DNA of 64,000 nt from Pomphorhynchus laevis (taxonomy: Eukaryota > Acanthocephala > Palaeacanthocephala > Echinorhynchida > Pomphorhynchidae). Positions within the stretch are counted from its first letter, which is position 1. Each line of letters begins with the position of its first letter. Under the pieces are notes generated by a model. It saw only the letters and a program-made list of their open reading frames with translations, was not told where the DNA came from and did not search any database. Shown here one piece after another: positions 61,961-64,000 of this stretch. The position numbers and the translations under genes were made by a program. The stretch spans positions 62,001 to 126,000 of the forward strand of contig WNNJ02002384.1 of assembly GCA_012934845.2 (NCBI GenBank). Reading direction: 5' to 3'.

Positions 61961-62559
61961 ACTTTGAGATTAAGTTTGGAATTTTTGAGCAGGATCAATA
62001 GACTAATAATTTAATTTTACAATTCGGTAGCTGTCGTATCATAAATAGAAGAAAAATATTTTGACGATGCTAGCGTAAAAATAAAGATAAAATAGATTTA
62101 TTGATTCTGCTTTAAAATTTAAATTAAAAAATGAATCAACATAAGTTATTTTTAACTTTATGATTAATTTAAAAAAATAACAATATTATTCAGGATGCTA
62201 AAACAAAGAATGCTTCTTTGTTTTGTTTTGCCAATATTTTTTACAAAAAATTGGCAATATTATTGACAGCAATAATAACATTCGAATGCCGAAAGGGAAG
62301 ATTACATATAATATGCTAATTACATATCAATTAGCTTCTAATAAGCTCGTTATTTTATTATCGGCATCTAAAAACAACGGCAGCGGCTTGAAACAGTTAA
62401 AAATTAAAAAAAATGTAAAAAGTGTAATATAACAAAATGTGTGTGATGGCCTTAATAGAAAAATATTATATTGATTGCTAGAAAAAGTGTGAAACTAAAG
62501 GTAAATTTAAAATTCTTTTGAACGCCTTAAATTTTTCGTTGTGTAGGAAAACGTACACA

Positions 62560-62970
62560 AAGTGCAATAGTGACACAGCTGCCTGTGTCACTAGAGTGGA
62601 AGTTTTACAAATTTGTGGAAAAAGTTAACATGGATAGACTTTGTTTAATGACATTGCAAGCAAGCATAAAAAAGTAGTCTACTGACTGAGTAGAAAGAGT
62701 GCGGTCACATTTTCCATCGATTGACTTAATGCGTAATTATGTAGTTTTACAAAGTAAAACTACAAGATAACGTAGACTACGATCAAAAATACTACGTTTC
62801 AGTAAGCATCAATAATATTAAGGAGGAAAAAAGGAGAAATTTCGAAAGCGGAAGATAATTGACATTAATTCCCACTAATTTATTATGCGCTTGTATATCT
62901 GAATAGATAATGTCGAATAATTGCAGCATAATGTCGATTGCAGTATAATATATTATACTGCAATATATTA
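62560..62970. repeat. Cluster of perfect short hairpins
   Basis: AGTGACACA/TGTGTCACT at 62569-62592; TGTAGTTTTA/TAAAACTACA at 62740-62764; and a 28-bp palindrome ATTGCAGTATAATA/TATTATACTGCAAT at 62937-62964. No gene seen. Confidence 0.8.
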
Positions 62971-63172
62971 TATTAATATATTATATTGTTATATTATAAC
63001 AACAATATTACAGTTCAAAAATCATAAATATAATTAATATTTTTAAATTGGACGACCAATAATGGGATATAACAAGCCGTTCATAGATCAAAGAACATTA
63101 TATATAATGAATTATATTCATTAATTATTTATAATTAACGAATATAATAATATTTATAATTAACGAATATGT

Positions 63173-63770
63173 CCTGCCCTAGGACACCGGTGGGTGTCCC
63201 AGGGCAGGTGTAACAACAACTTATATTATATATATTTGTACACTTTAAAGTGTCCCTGTAAAACAGCATTTCTTGTAAAAGGAATTTAGTGCCTGATGCA
63301 TGGTTAAACTGCAATACGCACTGCCATGCACAGAGCTTATGCTAAATTTTCTCTAATGATTCAGATTAAGAGTATTTCTGTTTTTCGAGCTTTAGACATT
63401 GTTTAAGCGTGTGTAAAAATGCCTATGAATGATTATTGAAGTCACGGTATTGATGAGCTCCGTAAGAGCGAAACGCGTATACCGTCGTTGAAGTTTGTCG
63501 TCACACATAGGATGAATGGGCATACGTAGCGACTTTGAATAATGCAAGAATAATTCGGTTCTATTTCTTAGTCTGATGAGGATATATAGAATGCTGCCTG
63601 GTGTTTTTGCCTCATCATGAGGAAAACATAGTGATTTATTTACGAGTGCACCATTGGGTGTCCCAGGGCAGGTATAACAACAACTTATATTTTATACATT
63701 TGTACACTTTAAAGTGTCCATGTAAAGCAGCATTTATATTAAAAGGAATTTAGTGCCTGATGCACTTAAT
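63173..63770. repeat. Direct repeat, ~464-bp spacing, of the GGGTGTCCCAGG family
   Basis: TGGGTGTCCCAGGGCAGGT begins matching stretches of about 110 bp at 63191 and 63655. The first is preceded by CCTGCCCTAGGACACC, making a 16-bp hairpin with one mismatch. The part at 63490-63672 is the relative of 26000-26190. The hammerhead-like motif sits inside this unit. Confidence 0.85.
63444..63485 (+). ncRNA. Type I hammerhead ribozyme-like motif (one core change)
   Basis: Reading 5' to 3': helix I strand ACGGTA (63444-63449); core position 3 is T where C is expected (63450); TGATGA (63451-63456); helix II GCTC/GAGC (63457-63460 with 63466-63469) closed by loop CGTAA; GAAA (63470-63473); a minimal helix III within ACGCGT; cleavage triplet GTA ending at 63479; helix I return strand TACCGT (63480-63485), fully complementary to the first strand. 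Short, palindromic helix III is the known form in animal retroelement hammerheads, which can act as dimers. Known biology: such ribozymes self-cleave tandem transcripts of Penelope-like elements and retrozymes. The C-to-T change disturbs the C3-G8 pair, so this copy may be inactive. Confidence 0.65.
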
Positions 63771-63774
63771 GTGT

Positions 63775-63812
63775 GATGAACTATCACACTAAACGTCGTG
63801 TGATAGTTCATC
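63775..63812. repeat. Perfect 15-bp stem hairpin
   Basis: GATGAACTATCACAC and GTGTGATAGTTCATC around the loop TAAACGTC. The right arm overlaps the left arm of the hairpin module at 63798-63840, so the two folds are mutually exclusive. Confidence 0.92.
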
Positions 63813-64000
63813 TTACTGACGATGACTGCCGGCTATCACATGACCGTCTAGGAGTGACGATAGTTTGCAGGCTGAAGAATATGCTCGAGTCAAAAACTCA
63901 CCCATATATATGAGTAAGTCATGAAAGTTATATATAGCCACATATTTCAGATTATTGATACAAAGAATCTTATTAGAGAACGCTGATATAGTAACCTCTT

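Noticed and set aside
62223-62432. 69-codon plus-strand frame
   Set aside because: AT-rich, no motif, weak start context; likely chance.
63570-63630. CTGATGAGG...GAAAAC as another hammerhead
   Set aside because: The sequence between the boxes is too long and GATGAGG/CCTCATC pairs across the core; flanks do not pair as helix I.
1-64000. tRNA or rRNA genes
   Set aside because: No cloverleaf with conserved A and B boxes and no rRNA signature was seen; a tRNAscan run would be needed to exclude degenerate ones.

Overview
The window is AT-rich animal DNA with spliced genes and many decayed non-LTR and Penelope-like retroelements. It looks like an insect; a hymenopteran is plausible from the very short introns and AT bias, but that is inference. 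Two host genes can be rebuilt. One is a two-exon PC4/SUB1-type transcription coactivator on the plus strand (30888-36787). The other is an 11-exon SLC17/sialin-type anion or phosphate transporter on the minus strand (59900 down to 44893). In both, all exon phases join without a stop codon.

Layout. 1-2434: the 3' part of a CR1/L2-like non-LTR retrotransposon, frameshifted. 3580-15322: about 70 monomers of a ~168-bp satellite, with two monomer classes, a conserved hairpin and several higher-order duplications. 16506-24752: two head-to-tail, decayed endonuclease-type LINEs of one lineage on the minus strand. The first is split by a second copy of the CR1/L2-like element. 26.0-27.7 kb: tandem units of about 391 and 364 bp, whose relatives recur at 60.95-61.24 kb and 63.2-63.9 kb. 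27.7-29.3 kb and 37.3-43.1 kb: Penelope-like RT fragments, including two near-identical triplications of a ~334-bp C-terminal segment. 31.5-34.6 kb: a different RT-bearing retroelement relic inside the PC4 intron. 44.9-59.9 kb: the transporter gene. Its introns hold small hairpin elements, a 17-bp minisatellite, a 961-bp duplication pair, a 213-bp foldback and an RT relic. 60-64 kb: no gene seen, but many hairpins and one hammerhead-ribozyme-like motif.

The two host genes do not look functionally linked. The most interesting material is non-coding: the near-canonical type I hammerhead at 63444-63485; a hairpin module whose arms change sequence between copies while staying complementary; and a satellite that shares its core with hairpin elements dispersed through the rest of the window. 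All positions, phases and motifs were read by eye. No alignment, folding or database search was run.
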